Shown here one piece after another: positions 55,083 to 64,000 of a stretch of DNA of 64,000 nt. How positions within the stretch are numbered: position 1 is the first letter of the stretch; every line of letters begins with the position of its first letter. The notes under the pieces are model-generated. The model was given only the letters and a program-made list of their open reading frames with translations. It did not search any database and was not told the DNA's origin. A program made the position numbers and the translations under genes. Source of the stretch: Aliivibrio sp. S3MY1 (GTDB lineage Bacteria > Pseudomonadota > Gammaproteobacteria > Enterobacterales > Vibrionaceae); the NCBI RefSeq assembly GCF_028765575.1, contig NZ_JARACO010000008.1, positions 80,196-144,195 of the forward strand, given 5' to 3'.

Positions 55083-56288
55083 ATGTCCACAAGCTCTGCT
55101 GCTTCACCTGAGGTACCCACACTCAATTTATTACTCATTGTTATTTTGGGTGCTATTGCAGCATTAACGCCACTTGCGATTGATATGTATTTACCTGCGA
55201 TGCCGAGTATTGCGGCTGATCTTGGGGTATCTGCAGGGTCGGTTCAAATGACATTAACGGCTTATACTGCGGGCTTTGCCATTGCTCAATTAATTCATGG
55301 GCCTTTAGCTGATAGCTATGGCCGCAGACCCATCTTAATCATGGGGACTATTTTATTTGCAGTATGTGCGGTAATTGGCGCCTTAGTTGATAGCATTGAA
55401 TCGTTAATGTATATCCGAGTATTACAAGGTATGGCTGGCGCGGCATCCTCTGTGGTTATTCAAGCTATTGTTCGTGATATGTTTGATAAAGAAGACTTTG
55501 CTAGAACCATGGCCTTTATTACCTTGGTAATGACCGTTGCCCCTTTAGCGGCTCCTATGATTGGTGGTCACTTGGCTGTGTGGTTTGGCTGGCGTTCGAT
55601 TTTTTGGTTGTTAGCGGTTTTCTCTGTATTAATCATTTTAGCTATTTTGTGGAAAATTCCTGAAACGTTAAAAGAAGAGAATCGAGAACCCTTTAAATTA
55701 AGCACCTCTTTTCGCAATTATCTTTCGTTATTTAAAAACCCAGTATCACTTGGGCTCATCTTTTCAGGTGCTTTTTCATTTGCAGGTATGTTTGCGTTCT
55801 TAACGGCGGGATCGTTCGTATATATCGATTTATACCATGTGAGCGTATCTAGTTTTGGCTATTTATTTGGTTTAAATATTGTTTTTCTAATTGTAATGAC
55901 AACTCTAAATGGGCGTCTTGTGAAGAAGATGGGCTCACACAATATGCTTAAATTTGGGTTATCTATTCAATTGTTTGCTGGTTTATCAATGGTTCTTGGT
56001 CAGTGGTTACAATGGGGCTTGTGGGGAACGGTTGTTCCTGTTGTCCTGTTTGTAGGCTGTATTTCTACTATCGGTAGTAATAGTATGGCGCTATTGTTAA
56101 GTCATTATCCTAAAATGGCGGGGACAGCCTCTTCGCTTGCTGGTACATTACGTTTTGGTACTGGCTCATTGATAGGCGTTGGTATTGCGATGTTGCCGTC
56201 GGATTCGGCATGGCCTATGGTTGGTGCAATGACGGCGTGTTCTATTTTATCTTTTGGTTGTTATTTTGTTTTTGGGCGAAAAGCGTAA
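55083..56288 (+). CDS. bcr: Bcr/CflA-family MFS drug exporter
   Basis: A 401-residue 12-helix transporter of the bicyclomycin-resistance group (ALTPLAIDMYLPAMPSIAADL, DSYGRRPILIMGT, RVLQGMAGAASSVVIQAIVR). Adjacent to rsuA as in E. coli, which supports the symbol. It exports sulfonamides and bicyclomycin-like compounds in E. coli; the native role is unclear. The next gene begins right after the stop. Confidence 0.88.
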   Translation: MSTSSAASPEVPTLNLLLIVILGAIAALTPLAIDMYLPAMPSIAADLGVSAGSVQMTLTAYTAGFAIAQLIHGPLADSYGRRPILIMGTILFAVCAVIGALVDSIESLMYIRVLQGMAGAASSVVIQAIVRDMFDKEDFARTMAFITLVMTVAPLAAPMIGGHLAVWFGWRSIFWLLAVFSVLIILAILWKIPETLKEENREPFKLSTSFRNYLSLFKNPVSLGLIFSGAFSFAGMFAFLTAGSFVYIDLYHVSVSSFGYLFGLNIVFLIVMTTLNGRLVKKMGSHNMLKFGLSIQLFAGLSMVLGQWLQWGLWGTVVPVVLFVGCISTIGSNSMALLLSHYPKMAGTASSLAGTLRFGTGSLIGVGIAMLPSDSAWPMVGAMTACSILSFGCYFVFGRKA

Positions 56289-56975
56289 ATGAGTGAAAAA
56301 AAATTAGTGCATTATTATCAAGAAGTTCAACATGCTATTAATGCGGCATTAGGTGATTTGCAAGAATCGAAAGACAGTGGTCGTTTACCTAAAAATCCAG
56401 TAAGTGCGAATCACTTTCTTATTCGTTGGGTAACAACAGCGATTAAATCACAGCGTTTTAACCGTTGTGTGGCTAAAGATTTAATGACGTGGCAAAAAGA
56501 AGGCCGCACTAAGGGAACGGGCACTCAACTACCTGTTCGTTTTGAGCATTATTCTCGCCTTTACGGTGAGCTGGCTCCTGTTGAAACGGTTAAAGCGATT
56601 ACTAAAGATGCACTTCTAGCATGGAGCGAATTTTTAGAAGAAGAGAAAGAGTGGTGTGTGACGACTGAGTATGAAGTGCTAGAAAAAGCCTCTTTATTCT
56701 CGGATGGTGATCATTCGTTGATTATCTGTTCAACGCAGCTAGAATCTTGTTTTGAAGGTGAAGATGGCTCTGCTGAGTTAGTAAAACCGCTGACGTGTTA
56801 TGTTCGTGGTAATCATCATGAGTTTATTGAATCGGCGTATGAGCATGGTTTAATTGTCCACAAACGCTCTGATTACAAATCAAAAGTGAAATATCACGGT
56901 GAATATCTAATTTTCCCTAATAATCATGGTTTGCAATTGGGTGAGATACCATTCTCATTTCACGTGAAAAAATAG
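56289..56975 (+). CDS. DUF2913-like cytosolic protein
   Basis: A 228-residue soluble protein beginning immediately after the bcr stop, so co-transcribed. NHFLIRWVTTAIKSQRF, DLMTWQKEGRTKGTG and LPVRFEHYSRLY fit DUF2913, a family mostly found in vibrios. No catalytic motif is visible. Function unknown. Confidence 0.55.
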   Translation: MSEKKLVHYYQEVQHAINAALGDLQESKDSGRLPKNPVSANHFLIRWVTTAIKSQRFNRCVAKDLMTWQKEGRTKGTGTQLPVRFEHYSRLYGELAPVETVKAITKDALLAWSEFLEEEKEWCVTTEYEVLEKASLFSDGDHSLIICSTQLESCFEGEDGSAELVKPLTCYVRGNHHEFIESAYEHGLIVHKRSDYKSKVKYHGEYLIFPNNHGLQLGEIPFSFHVKK

Positions 56976-56992
56976 AGTTTTCAATCTATTTT

Positions 56993-57022
56993 AAAAAAGC
57001 GCAGAAGATCTGCGCTTTTTTT
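56993..57022. terminator. Bidirectional terminator after the DUF2913-like gene
   Basis: AAAAAAGCGCAGA and TCTGCGCTTTTTT enclose AGA. It also serves the convergent SDR gene. Confidence 0.88.
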
Positions 57023-57045
57023 ATGCTTACTGTCTAGATGCTTTC

Positions 57046-58497
57046 TTATTCTTTTCGTTCTTCGGCTTCTGCTTTTTTACAAATCGCTTTCACCATGCCT
57101 TTAAAGATAAATAGATGGGCAGGGAACATGGCAAACCAATACATTAATCCCCAAAAGCCTTTAGGATGCCACCATGCTCGAACATCTAATTGGCGATGTC
57201 CATCATCAATTTCTTTAATTGAAAACTCTAATCGACCTAGTCCCGGAGCGGTCATTCCAAAAAGTAATGATAAGAATTTGTTCTCTTCGCAGCGGATCAC
57301 TTTCCATGAGTCAATATGATCGCCTAGCTGAACTTTACCTGAATCTGGTCTTCTTCTGATTGGAAATGAACCACCAAGTAAAGGATCTAACCATTCTCTG
57401 GTTCGCCATAGTGCGTTAGCGAAGAAATATCCCTCTTTACTGCCAAGACGTTCAATGATGGTCCATAACTGTTGAGGTGAGGCGGTGGTTGTAAAGCTTG
57501 CGCCTGCTTGTTTTGGATAAAAACCATAATCTGATTTCCAGCGCTTTAACGCACTTGGATCAAACCCCCATATCTCGGTTTTTATTGTTTCATCATTGGT
57601 CTCTTGAGCTTTATTGAGCGCTTCTGACAATGAGAGTAATGGTTGAGGAAAGACCGTTTGTATTTTTGTGTTATCGGCAATTAAGTCATGGTCTATGCCT
57701 GCTAGTAATGCTCGTCCTAAATCAGAGGGAACAGACGTGATAATCCCAAGCCATAAGCCAGCAAAAGAAGGGCTAATAAAGCGTGTTGGAATGATTTTTA
57801 TAGAGCGATGGTTCCGCTTAGCAATAAGATGAAATAGGGTTTGGTAGCTTATGGTTTCAGGGCCTCCCGCTTCAAAAGTGATGGATTCAGTGAGTGGGTA
57901 ATTAATGCATTGGATTAAATAATAATTGAGGTTTTCTATCGCAATTGGGTTTGCTTGTGAGTTAATCCAAACCGGGCAGATTAATAAAGGAAAATGATTA
58001 ACAAAGTCAGTCATAATTTCAAAAGCAGCAGAGCCTGTACCAATGATTATTCCAGAGTTGATCTCTATGGTTGGAATGCCTGTTGAACGCAGTAATTCAC
58101 CTGTTTTTTTACGAGCCAGTAAATGCTGAGATTGATACCCCTCTGGCTGTAATGCACTTAAATAAATGATTCTTGATAGAGACGATTGTTTTGCGGCAGT
58201 TTTGAAGTTTTCAGCAAGAGTGACTTCATAATCAATAAAGTCATGTCCATGAGACATACCGTGAACTAAAAAATAGGCAATATCACAGTCTTTCATCAAT
58301 GGAAGAATAGAATCTGAATCTTCTAAATCAAGGAAATTACATTGTAGGTTGGGGTGTTCAGTCACCCTATCAAGTAGGTAATCAATATTACGAGCGCAAG
58401 CAATAACGCTATGCCCTTGCTGTAATAATTGTGGGATTAATTGTGAACCAACATACCCTGACGCGCCGACAATGAGAATGGTACTTTTTTTATTCAA
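57046..58497 (-). CDS. SDR-family NAD(P)-binding protein with C-terminal DUF2867 domain
   Basis: A 483-residue two-domain protein. The N-terminal atypical SDR has TILIVGASGYVGSQLIPQLL (nucleotide site GASGYVG) and YFLVHGMSHG. The C-terminal part (about residues 330-480) is a START/polyketide-cyclase-like DUF2867 domain (KRWKSDYGFYPKQAG, DPLLGGSFPIRRRP, LFGMTAPGLGRLEFS). Substrate unknown; a ubiquinone- or lipid-related redox role has been proposed for similar proteins. Confidence 0.75.
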   Translation of the reverse strand: MNKKSTILIVGASGYVGSQLIPQLLQQGHSVIACARNIDYLLDRVTEHPNLQCNFLDLEDSDSILPLMKDCDIAYFLVHGMSHGHDFIDYEVTLAENFKTAAKQSSLSRIIYLSALQPEGYQSQHLLARKKTGELLRSTGIPTIEINSGIIIGTGSAAFEIMTDFVNHFPLLICPVWINSQANPIAIENLNYYLIQCINYPLTESITFEAGGPETISYQTLFHLIAKRNHRSIKIIPTRFISPSFAGLWLGIITSVPSDLGRALLAGIDHDLIADNTKIQTVFPQPLLSLSEALNKAQETNDETIKTEIWGFDPSALKRWKSDYGFYPKQAGASFTTTASPQQLWTIIERLGSKEGYFFANALWRTREWLDPLLGGSFPIRRRPDSGKVQLGDHIDSWKVIRCEENKFLSLLFGMTAPGLGRLEFSIKEIDDGHRQLDVRAWWHPKGFWGLMYWFAMFPAHLFIFKGMVKAICKKAEAEERKE

Positions 58498-58623
58498 GAT
58501 AGCTCCTTTACCTTGTGAATATAAATACTAATTACGGTTTGATTCTAGTACAATTTCTAGGCATATACCTAATGGATCTTGTGTAGTGCAAATGGTTAAT
58601 TTGTTGTTTATTTGAGGTTCTTC

Positions 58624-60003
58624 ATGTCTGTTTTTCTTGCTCATGTTATTGGTCATACTCGCGGCGAATTTCTCAAGCGATTATTGATGATCGCTATTCC
58701 CATTGCCCTACAAAATATTATGTTTTCTAGCCGTGGCTTAGTTGATGTTCTCATGCTTGGTCAATTAGGTGAAGCTGAGATTGCCGCGGTTGGTGTTGCG
58801 AGCCGAGCTACGTTTGTAACGACCATTATGTTAGTGGGTGTAACGACGGGTGGGGCGTTATTAACGGCGCAATATTGGGGTGCCCAGAACAAAGAAGGCG
58901 TGCGTCAAAGTACCGCGCTAACTTGGATGGTGAGTATGTCTATTGCGACGATTGCGGTCGCACTATTTTTACTTATCCCTCATCAAATTATGTCATTAGC
59001 AACGGACTCTCAAGAAGTGATTGATCTTGGTGCTGAGTATCTATTTATTACTGCACTCACCATGTATGTCGTTTCTTGTGGCAGTAGTATGGCCGTTGGT
59101 TTGCGTTCTATTCATCAACCCGGTGTAAGTACCTTTTTTAGTGGCATTGGTATTGTCGCGAACGTCTTTTTTAACTGGGTATTAATTTTTGGTAATTTAG
59201 GCGCACCCGCCATGGGAATTAAAGGGGCGGCGTTGGCAACGTTAATTAGTGGCATCATAGAAATTGTCTTCTTATATGGCTATCTCTACAGTCGCTCTCA
59301 TTTATTAAGTTTCGGATTGGATGAGATAAAAGCCGTATTAAATTGGCCTAAAATTTCTAAATTTCTTTCTCTTTCGTTACCAACAACGTTTAATTTTTTA
59401 GTGTGGGCAGCAGGTATTTTTACCTACCATGCCATTATGGGACAATCAGGAGTACAAGGATTAGCGGCGTTATCGGTTATTTCGCCGATAGAATCGATAG
59501 CACTGAGTTTCCTTATCGGTGCTGCAGGGGCGGCATCAGTACTTATTGGTAATCAACTGGGCGCGAAAAAATACGAAGCGGTTTATTATCAAAGCTGGGG
59601 GATATTAGCGCTCAGTGTTATGACGAGTATTTTCATTGCTTTATTTGTGATGATTTTTCAGCATCAAATCTTGGATATGTTCCCTGCATTAACGGAAGAA
59701 ACTCGAACTATTGCTGAGAAGTTTATGGCGATTTTAGCCATTATCATCGTAATAAGAAGTGTCCCTCTTACCGCTATTGTTGGTGTCTTGCGTGCGGGTG
59801 GTGATGTGAAGTTCTGTTTGTATCAAGATATTGTCTCACAGTGGTTTATTGGTATTCCAATTGCGGCACTTGGAGCATTAGTCTTAGGTTTTCCACCAGA
59901 GTACGTTTATGCACTGTTTGTAGTGGAGGAGATAGTGAAATGGTTTGGTTCAATTTATAGAATGAAATCTAAAAAATGGATTAAAAATCTGGTAGATGCG
60001 TAA
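58624..60003 (+). CDS. MATE-family multidrug/Na+ antiporter
   Basis: A 459-residue, 12-helix exporter (IPIALQNIMFSSRGLVDVLM, GVASRATFVTTIMLVGVTTG). I start at ATG 58624 because GAGG lies seven bases ahead; a TTG four codons earlier is weaker. Vibrio MATE proteins (NorM, VmrA group) export cationic drugs with Na+ coupling. Single-gene unit as far as visible. Confidence 0.88.
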   Translation: MSVFLAHVIGHTRGEFLKRLLMIAIPIALQNIMFSSRGLVDVLMLGQLGEAEIAAVGVASRATFVTTIMLVGVTTGGALLTAQYWGAQNKEGVRQSTALTWMVSMSIATIAVALFLLIPHQIMSLATDSQEVIDLGAEYLFITALTMYVVSCGSSMAVGLRSIHQPGVSTFFSGIGIVANVFFNWVLIFGNLGAPAMGIKGAALATLISGIIEIVFLYGYLYSRSHLLSFGLDEIKAVLNWPKISKFLSLSLPTTFNFLVWAAGIFTYHAIMGQSGVQGLAALSVISPIESIALSFLIGAAGAASVLIGNQLGAKKYEAVYYQSWGILALSVMTSIFIALFVMIFQHQILDMFPALTEETRTIAEKFMAILAIIIVIRSVPLTAIVGVLRAGGDVKFCLYQDIVSQWFIGIPIAALGALVLGFPPEYVYALFVVEEIVKWFGSIYRMKSKKWIKNLVDA

Positions 60004-60127
60004 GGAAAGTTTGTTTTTTAGTGGGTACTAGTAACAAAACGGTGCTATGGCTATAAAAAGCTTTATGCTAGAAAGGTTATAGTGTAAATTCTGTTACCGA
60101 TATCACATAAAAGCGTTGAGAGGGTAC

Positions 60128-60799
60128 ATGTTAAAACTGACAAACCTGAATAAGGGATATTTGGATGGTGGCGAGTTTCATCCTATTCTTCAAGGGGCAG
60201 AATTAACAATCGAGCAAGGTGCTCAAATTGCATTAATGGGTGAAAGTGGCTCAGGCAAAAGTACCCTTTTAAATCTTATTGCAGGGCTAGATAGTGTAGA
60301 CGGCGGTGAAATTGATATCGCCGGTTTTTCTATGCACTCTCCAAAGCAAAGCTCTCGCACCTCTTATCGCCGAAATAACATTGGTCTTGTTTTTCAACAA
60401 TTCAACCTTCTTCCTACGTTAACCATCGCTGATAATATCCGTTTTTGCCGTCAATTGAAGGGCTTACGTGATGATGGTTCATTATGGCGTCAAATTATCT
60501 CATCATTAGATCTTATGCCATTATTGGGGCGCTATCCTGAGGAAGTCTCTGGTGGGCAACAGCAACGTGCTGCGATTGCTCGTGCTTTGTATATGGAACC
60601 TAAACTGTTATTAGCCGATGAGCCAACGGGCAGTTTAGATGAAAAGAACGCTGAAGCAGTAATGCGCTTGTTGACTCGTTTGTCTCGTGATCTTCATTGC
60701 ACATTATTGTTAGTAACTCACAGTGAAAAAGTAGCTGCTCATATGGATGGTTTGATAAAACTTCAGGGAGGCACCCTGAATGTTATTTCCGGTAGCTAA
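60128..60799 (+). CDS. LolD/MacB-type ABC transporter ATP-binding protein
   Basis: A 223-residue ABC ATPase with Walker A GESGSGKS, signature VSGGQQQRAAIARAL, Walker B LLLADEPTG, and H-loop VTHS. Start ATG 60128 follows GAGAGGG; a TTG four codons earlier is less likely. Its end overlaps the permease start by 20 bases. First gene of a three-gene operon that resembles lipoprotein or lipid exporters. Confidence 0.9.
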   Translation: MLKLTNLNKGYLDGGEFHPILQGAELTIEQGAQIALMGESGSGKSTLLNLIAGLDSVDGGEIDIAGFSMHSPKQSSRTSYRRNNIGLVFQQFNLLPTLTIADNIRFCRQLKGLRDDGSLWRQIISSLDLMPLLGRYPEEVSGGQQQRAAIARALYMEPKLLLADEPTGSLDEKNAEAVMRLLTRLSRDLHCTLLLVTHSEKVAAHMDGLIKLQGGTLNVISGS

Positions 60800-63233
60800 A
60801 GCGCTTCTTGGACATTACCGCAAGCATCCATTACAAATTTTTTTAGTATGGCTTGGTTTAACGCTTGGTGTTTCATTGCTTGTTGGTGTACTTGCGATCA
60901 ATCATCACGCAAAAAATAGTTACAGCGAAGGGGAGAAGTTATTTTCCAATCCATTCCCTAATCGTATTCGTTCAATTCAAGAAAATATTCCCATTCCTCA
61001 AGCGTTTTATATTAATTTACGTCGTGCAGGTTACATCGATTGTATACCTGTGCAAACGTTGCATTTAGAAACGACGGACGATATTGATATCTCATTAGTT
61101 GGTATTGATCCTGTTGCTTTGATGCAGATATCAGCTAAGAATTTAACGGGCAATAATGATATGTTGGCCTTAATACGACCACCATTTCCTGTCCTTGTCA
61201 GTGAGCCTCTTGCCTCTTATTTTGGTATTACAGATGGCGACTATATTGAGCGGCAAAACCAATCGAGTATTGGTCCGGTTATTGTAGATAAAAATAATCA
61301 TTTATCGGGAGCTCGTCTTTTTTCTGATATCGCACTGACAAAAATGCTAAGTCATAAAGCCGGCTTTGATATTTTGCTTTGCGGCGAAATGTCAGACAAT
61401 AAAAAAGAGCGTTTAGAGCGAATGCTACCAAGAGGTTTGCAACTTGAAACGCACAAAGAGTCTGGATTAACGGCATTAACAAAAGCCTTCCATACCAATT
61501 TATTAGCGATGGGAATGCTCTCATTTGTGGTGGGGTTGTTTATTTTCTACCAAGCGATGTCGCTCTCGTTTATTCAGCGACAGCCGCTAGTCGGAACGTT
61601 AAGACAAATCGGAGTGTCCACAAAAGAGCTAATGCTTGCTATGGGCATTGAAGTGAGTTTGTGGGCGATTATTGGTTGGATAAGCGGCAACTTTTTTGGT
61701 CTGTTATTAGCTAACCAGTTGATGCCAACCGTATCAAACAGTTTATATTCTTTATATAACGCCGATGTTGATTTGCTTATTAGATGGAGTTGGAACTGGA
61801 GTTATCAAAGTTTATGGATGGCTATTTTAGGCTGTGTTTTAGCTTGTGGTTGGCCATTGTATCGTTTGTTGAGTATTGAGCCTATTCGCCTGACAGCTCG
61901 CTTATCATTAGCTCGATTTGCTGGTAAAGAGTTTGGAGTTCAAGCCATTGTTGCTGGTGTATTTTGTGTCGCTGCCTATTTAGTTAATTTATTACCGCAC
62001 AGTCATGAAAATGGGTTTATTTTGATTGGATTCTTGATGATAAGCGTCGGTCTATTTACCCCTTTTATTATTTGGAAGTTCTTTGACTGGTTATCCTATC
62101 GATTACCATCTGCTAAAGCGCGTTGGTTTTTTTCTGATTCTTCAGCAAGTTTGAGCTACCGTGGCGTAGCGGCGATGGCCTTTATGCTTGCGTTAGCATC
62201 TAATATTGGTGTTGAAACTATGGTTGGTAGCTTTAGGGCAACAACTAATAATTGGCTTGAACAACGTCTTGCCGCCGATATCTATATTGAGCCAAGTAAA
62301 GCATCGGCTAGCCGTATTAGCTATTGGCTTAAAAAACAACCTGAGGTTGAATCGGTATGGCGACAATGGAAAATCGACTATCAAACTGAATACGGTAATT
62401 TAGAAATTTTGAGTACAGGTACAACGCTGGATGAAAAGAAAGCGTTAACGATGAAAGTCGCGATTCCTGAATATTGGTATTCATTACACCATAAACGCAA
62501 TCTATTGATCAGTGAGTCGATGGCGCTAAAGTGGGATTTGAAACCGGGTGATTATCTTGATTTACCAGCCCCTATGGGAGATAACTGGCAAATCTCCGGT
62601 GTGTACTACGATTATGGTAATCCTTATAACCAATTATTACTTTCCCATCAGACTTGGTTAAAAGTATTTGGCGGTCAAGGACAAACTGGGATTGGTATCG
62701 TATTAAGAGATAAAGATAAGCGTACTGAGTTGATTGGCCGAGTGCTAAAACAGTATCGATTATCTGCAGATCAAGTTAATGATAATAATAATATACAGGA
62801 TCAAGCCATGAAGGTGTTTGATAGAACCTTTATTGTTACTGGAACATTAGGGAACCTAACGTTAGTCATTGCGGTGCTTGGTTTATTCTTTGCAACTTTG
62901 GTAGGAGATATCTCACGCCAAAAACAAACGGCACTATTACGTTGTTTAGGCTTGTCTGGAAAAGAGTTGATATTACTGGGCGGTCTTCAATTATTGACCA
63001 TTGGTTTATTTACTATCTTGATAGCTCTGCCTCTTGGCCTTGTTCTTGCGCAGTTATTAATTGATATTGTCATGAAATATTCATTTGGCTGGACAATGGA
63101 AGTTAATTATTTCCCTCAGGAATACCTGATGACCTTTGGATGGACACTGCTTGCATTAACGGTGGCTGGTGCCGCTACGGTGTGGCGAATCACTAGGCGA
63201 CAAGCGATTGTTTCACTGAGGGAGTCGTTATAA
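60780..63233 (+). CDS. FtsX/MacB-type ABC permease, two-module
   Basis: An 817-residue permease with a first helix near the N-terminus (FLVWLGLTLGVSLLVGVLAI), a large periplasmic domain, three helices around residues 240-365, a second such module from about 445, and final helices near the C-terminus (QKQTALLRCLGLSGKELILL with the FtsX-type cytosolic loop). The duplicated FtsX architecture is like YbbP. Coupled with the ATPase before it and the lipocalin-like protein after it (TAATG overlap). Confidence 0.85.
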   Translation: MLFPVAKALLGHYRKHPLQIFLVWLGLTLGVSLLVGVLAINHHAKNSYSEGEKLFSNPFPNRIRSIQENIPIPQAFYINLRRAGYIDCIPVQTLHLETTDDIDISLVGIDPVALMQISAKNLTGNNDMLALIRPPFPVLVSEPLASYFGITDGDYIERQNQSSIGPVIVDKNNHLSGARLFSDIALTKMLSHKAGFDILLCGEMSDNKKERLERMLPRGLQLETHKESGLTALTKAFHTNLLAMGMLSFVVGLFIFYQAMSLSFIQRQPLVGTLRQIGVSTKELMLAMGIEVSLWAIIGWISGNFFGLLLANQLMPTVSNSLYSLYNADVDLLIRWSWNWSYQSLWMAILGCVLACGWPLYRLLSIEPIRLTARLSLARFAGKEFGVQAIVAGVFCVAAYLVNLLPHSHENGFILIGFLMISVGLFTPFIIWKFFDWLSYRLPSAKARWFFSDSSASLSYRGVAAMAFMLALASNIGVETMVGSFRATTNNWLEQRLAADIYIEPSKASASRISYWLKKQPEVESVWRQWKIDYQTEYGNLEILSTGTTLDEKKALTMKVAIPEYWYSLHHKRNLLISESMALKWDLKPGDYLDLPAPMGDNWQISGVYYDYGNPYNQLLLSHQTWLKVFGGQGQTGIGIVLRDKDKRTELIGRVLKQYRLSADQVNDNNNIQDQAMKVFDRTFIVTGTLGNLTLVIAVLGLFFATLVGDISRQKQTALLRCLGLSGKELILLGGLQLLTIGLFTILIALPLGLVLAQLLIDIVMKYSFGWTMEVNYFPQEYLMTFGWTLLALTVAGAATVWRITRRQAIVSLRESL

Positions 63234-64000
63234 TGAAAAAAAATAATATGCGTAACAGTAATTTAAAAATATCGCTGACTATTTTTATTTTAATTCTTGG
63301 TGTTTTTGTTGCTTATTACGTTGATTGGAAAGACGCAGATACGGATGGAGATAATGAGATTAACTCTATTTTTCCCCAATCTGTTAGTGCGTATTTTGAT
63401 CCAGTGTTACCAAATAATCCATTACATTTCCCTGATGATTTTAATAGTCATCTAACTTTTCAACAGGAAAAGTGGATGATGACGGTTAATGCTGTTAACC
63501 AAGAAGGGGAGAGTGTTGGGATTCAATGGACAATGTTTCGTATCTCCAGTGATGATAGAGAAACAAAAGGGTGGTTAGATCCTCGATTGTATGTTGCCAA
63601 AGTCGTTATCACCACCAAAGATGGTAAATGGGTTGGAGAGCGTCTAGCTAGAGGTGGTATTGGTCAGACGGGGGTTATGTCTCGACCATATCGTGTTTGG
63701 ATCGATGATTGGCAATGGCGAAGCTTAGGTAGGACCCCTTTTCCTGGGGTATTATCAGCAGCATCAACGAATTTTTCATTAAAGCTATCGATTAATTCAA
63801 ATGATAATCCGACGCCATTGGGTGAGTTTGGTTACTCAAAAAAACATGAATTTATACCTGTCGCATCCTATGAATATATTTTTCCTTTTCTTATAGTGCG
63901 TGGCAACATCACTTTGAATAATAAAACGTATACCATTGCAGGCACTGCCATTTTGAAACATGAATGGGGAAGTGGTTTTTTAGATAAAAATCAGCAAGGG
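63233..64000 (+). CDS. CrtC/AttH-like lipocalin-fold protein, 3' end outside window
   Basis: The frame is open from ATG 63233 to the window end (256 codons). An N-terminal membrane helix or signal anchor (LKISLTIFILILGVFVAYY) is followed by a CrtC-N/AttH-type double-lipocalin domain: FPDDFNSHLTFQQEKWMMTV, WLDPRLYVAKVVITT, GQTGVMSRPYRVWIDDW, LKHEWGSGFLD. Such proteins accompany LolCDE-like ABC systems and are thought to bind hydrophobic cargo. The reading overlaps the permease stop by one base. Confidence 0.78.
   Translation, partial: MKKNNMRNSNLKISLTIFILILGVFVAYYVDWKDADTDGDNEINSIFPQSVSAYFDPVLPNNPLHFPDDFNSHLTFQQEKWMMTVNAVNQEGESVGIQWTMFRISSDDRETKGWLDPRLYVAKVVITTKDGKWVGERLARGGIGQTGVMSRPYRVWIDDWQWRSLGRTPFPGVLSAASTNFSLKLSINSNDNPTPLGEFGYSKKHEFIPVASYEYIFPFLIVRGNITLNNKTYTIAGTAILKHEWGSGFLDKNQQG

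Overview
The window is AT-rich gammaproteobacterial chromosome. Gene content and gene order point to Vibrionaceae, most likely Aliivibrio fischeri or a close relative. The supporting evidence is an intact aryl polyene (APE) cluster of the E. coli/A. fischeri type, feoABC, ackA-pta-yfbV, argS-yecM, a second secDF pair without yajC, and enterobacterial-type neighbours (radD-rplY and rsuA-bcr). The species name is inference from synteny, not from a search.

Layout. 0-4.7 kb: the 3' part of a LytM murein endopeptidase, then a very large membrane-bound beta-propeller/AraC regulator. 4.7-8 kb: a regulatory gap with a possible minus-strand small RNA and a well-formed feo control region (FNR-like site, -10, Fur box), followed by feoABC. 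8-17 kb: pta-ackA (minus), yfbV, a chemoreceptor, argS (minus) and yecM. 17.2-35.6 kb: the APE cluster, with a halogenase-like flavoprotein, a methyltransferase and a lipoprotein on the minus strand and seventeen tightly packed genes on the plus strand. 35.7-39.1 kb: a META-domain lipoprotein, rplY, a small c-type cytochrome and radD.

39.3-54.1 kb looks like accessory DNA placed between radD-rplY and rsuA-bcr, which are adjacent in E. coli. It carries a soluble zinc-binding-type chemoreceptor, a phospholipase D-family lipoprotein, an orphan membrane protein, an ATPase/TOPRIM-like two-gene module, secD2F2, and a LysR regulator divergent from an EmrAB-type pump. The ATPase/TOPRIM module is the best candidate for an under-described system. 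It lies between two diverged direct copies of the secF 3' end plus terminator, which marks a strain-variable insertion at secF; the gene content suggests anti-phage defence. 54.2-64 kb: rsuA, bcr, a DUF2913-like gene, an SDR/DUF2867 protein, a MATE pump, and a three-gene ABC exporter/lipocalin-like operon cut by the window end.

How the APE genes work together (family knowledge plus order): the ligase loads an aryl acid onto an ACP. The ketosynthases with their chain-length-factor-like partner, the ketoreductase and two dehydratases build the conjugated polyene. Acyltransferases and the glycosyltransferase-acyltransferase fusion attach it to a lipid. LolA-like, MMPL and lipoprotein factors are expected to move it to the outer membrane. 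An internal ammonia-lyase and the halogenase-like flavoprotein suggest a tailored aryl head group. No tRNA, rRNA, CRISPR array, transposase or integrase was seen.
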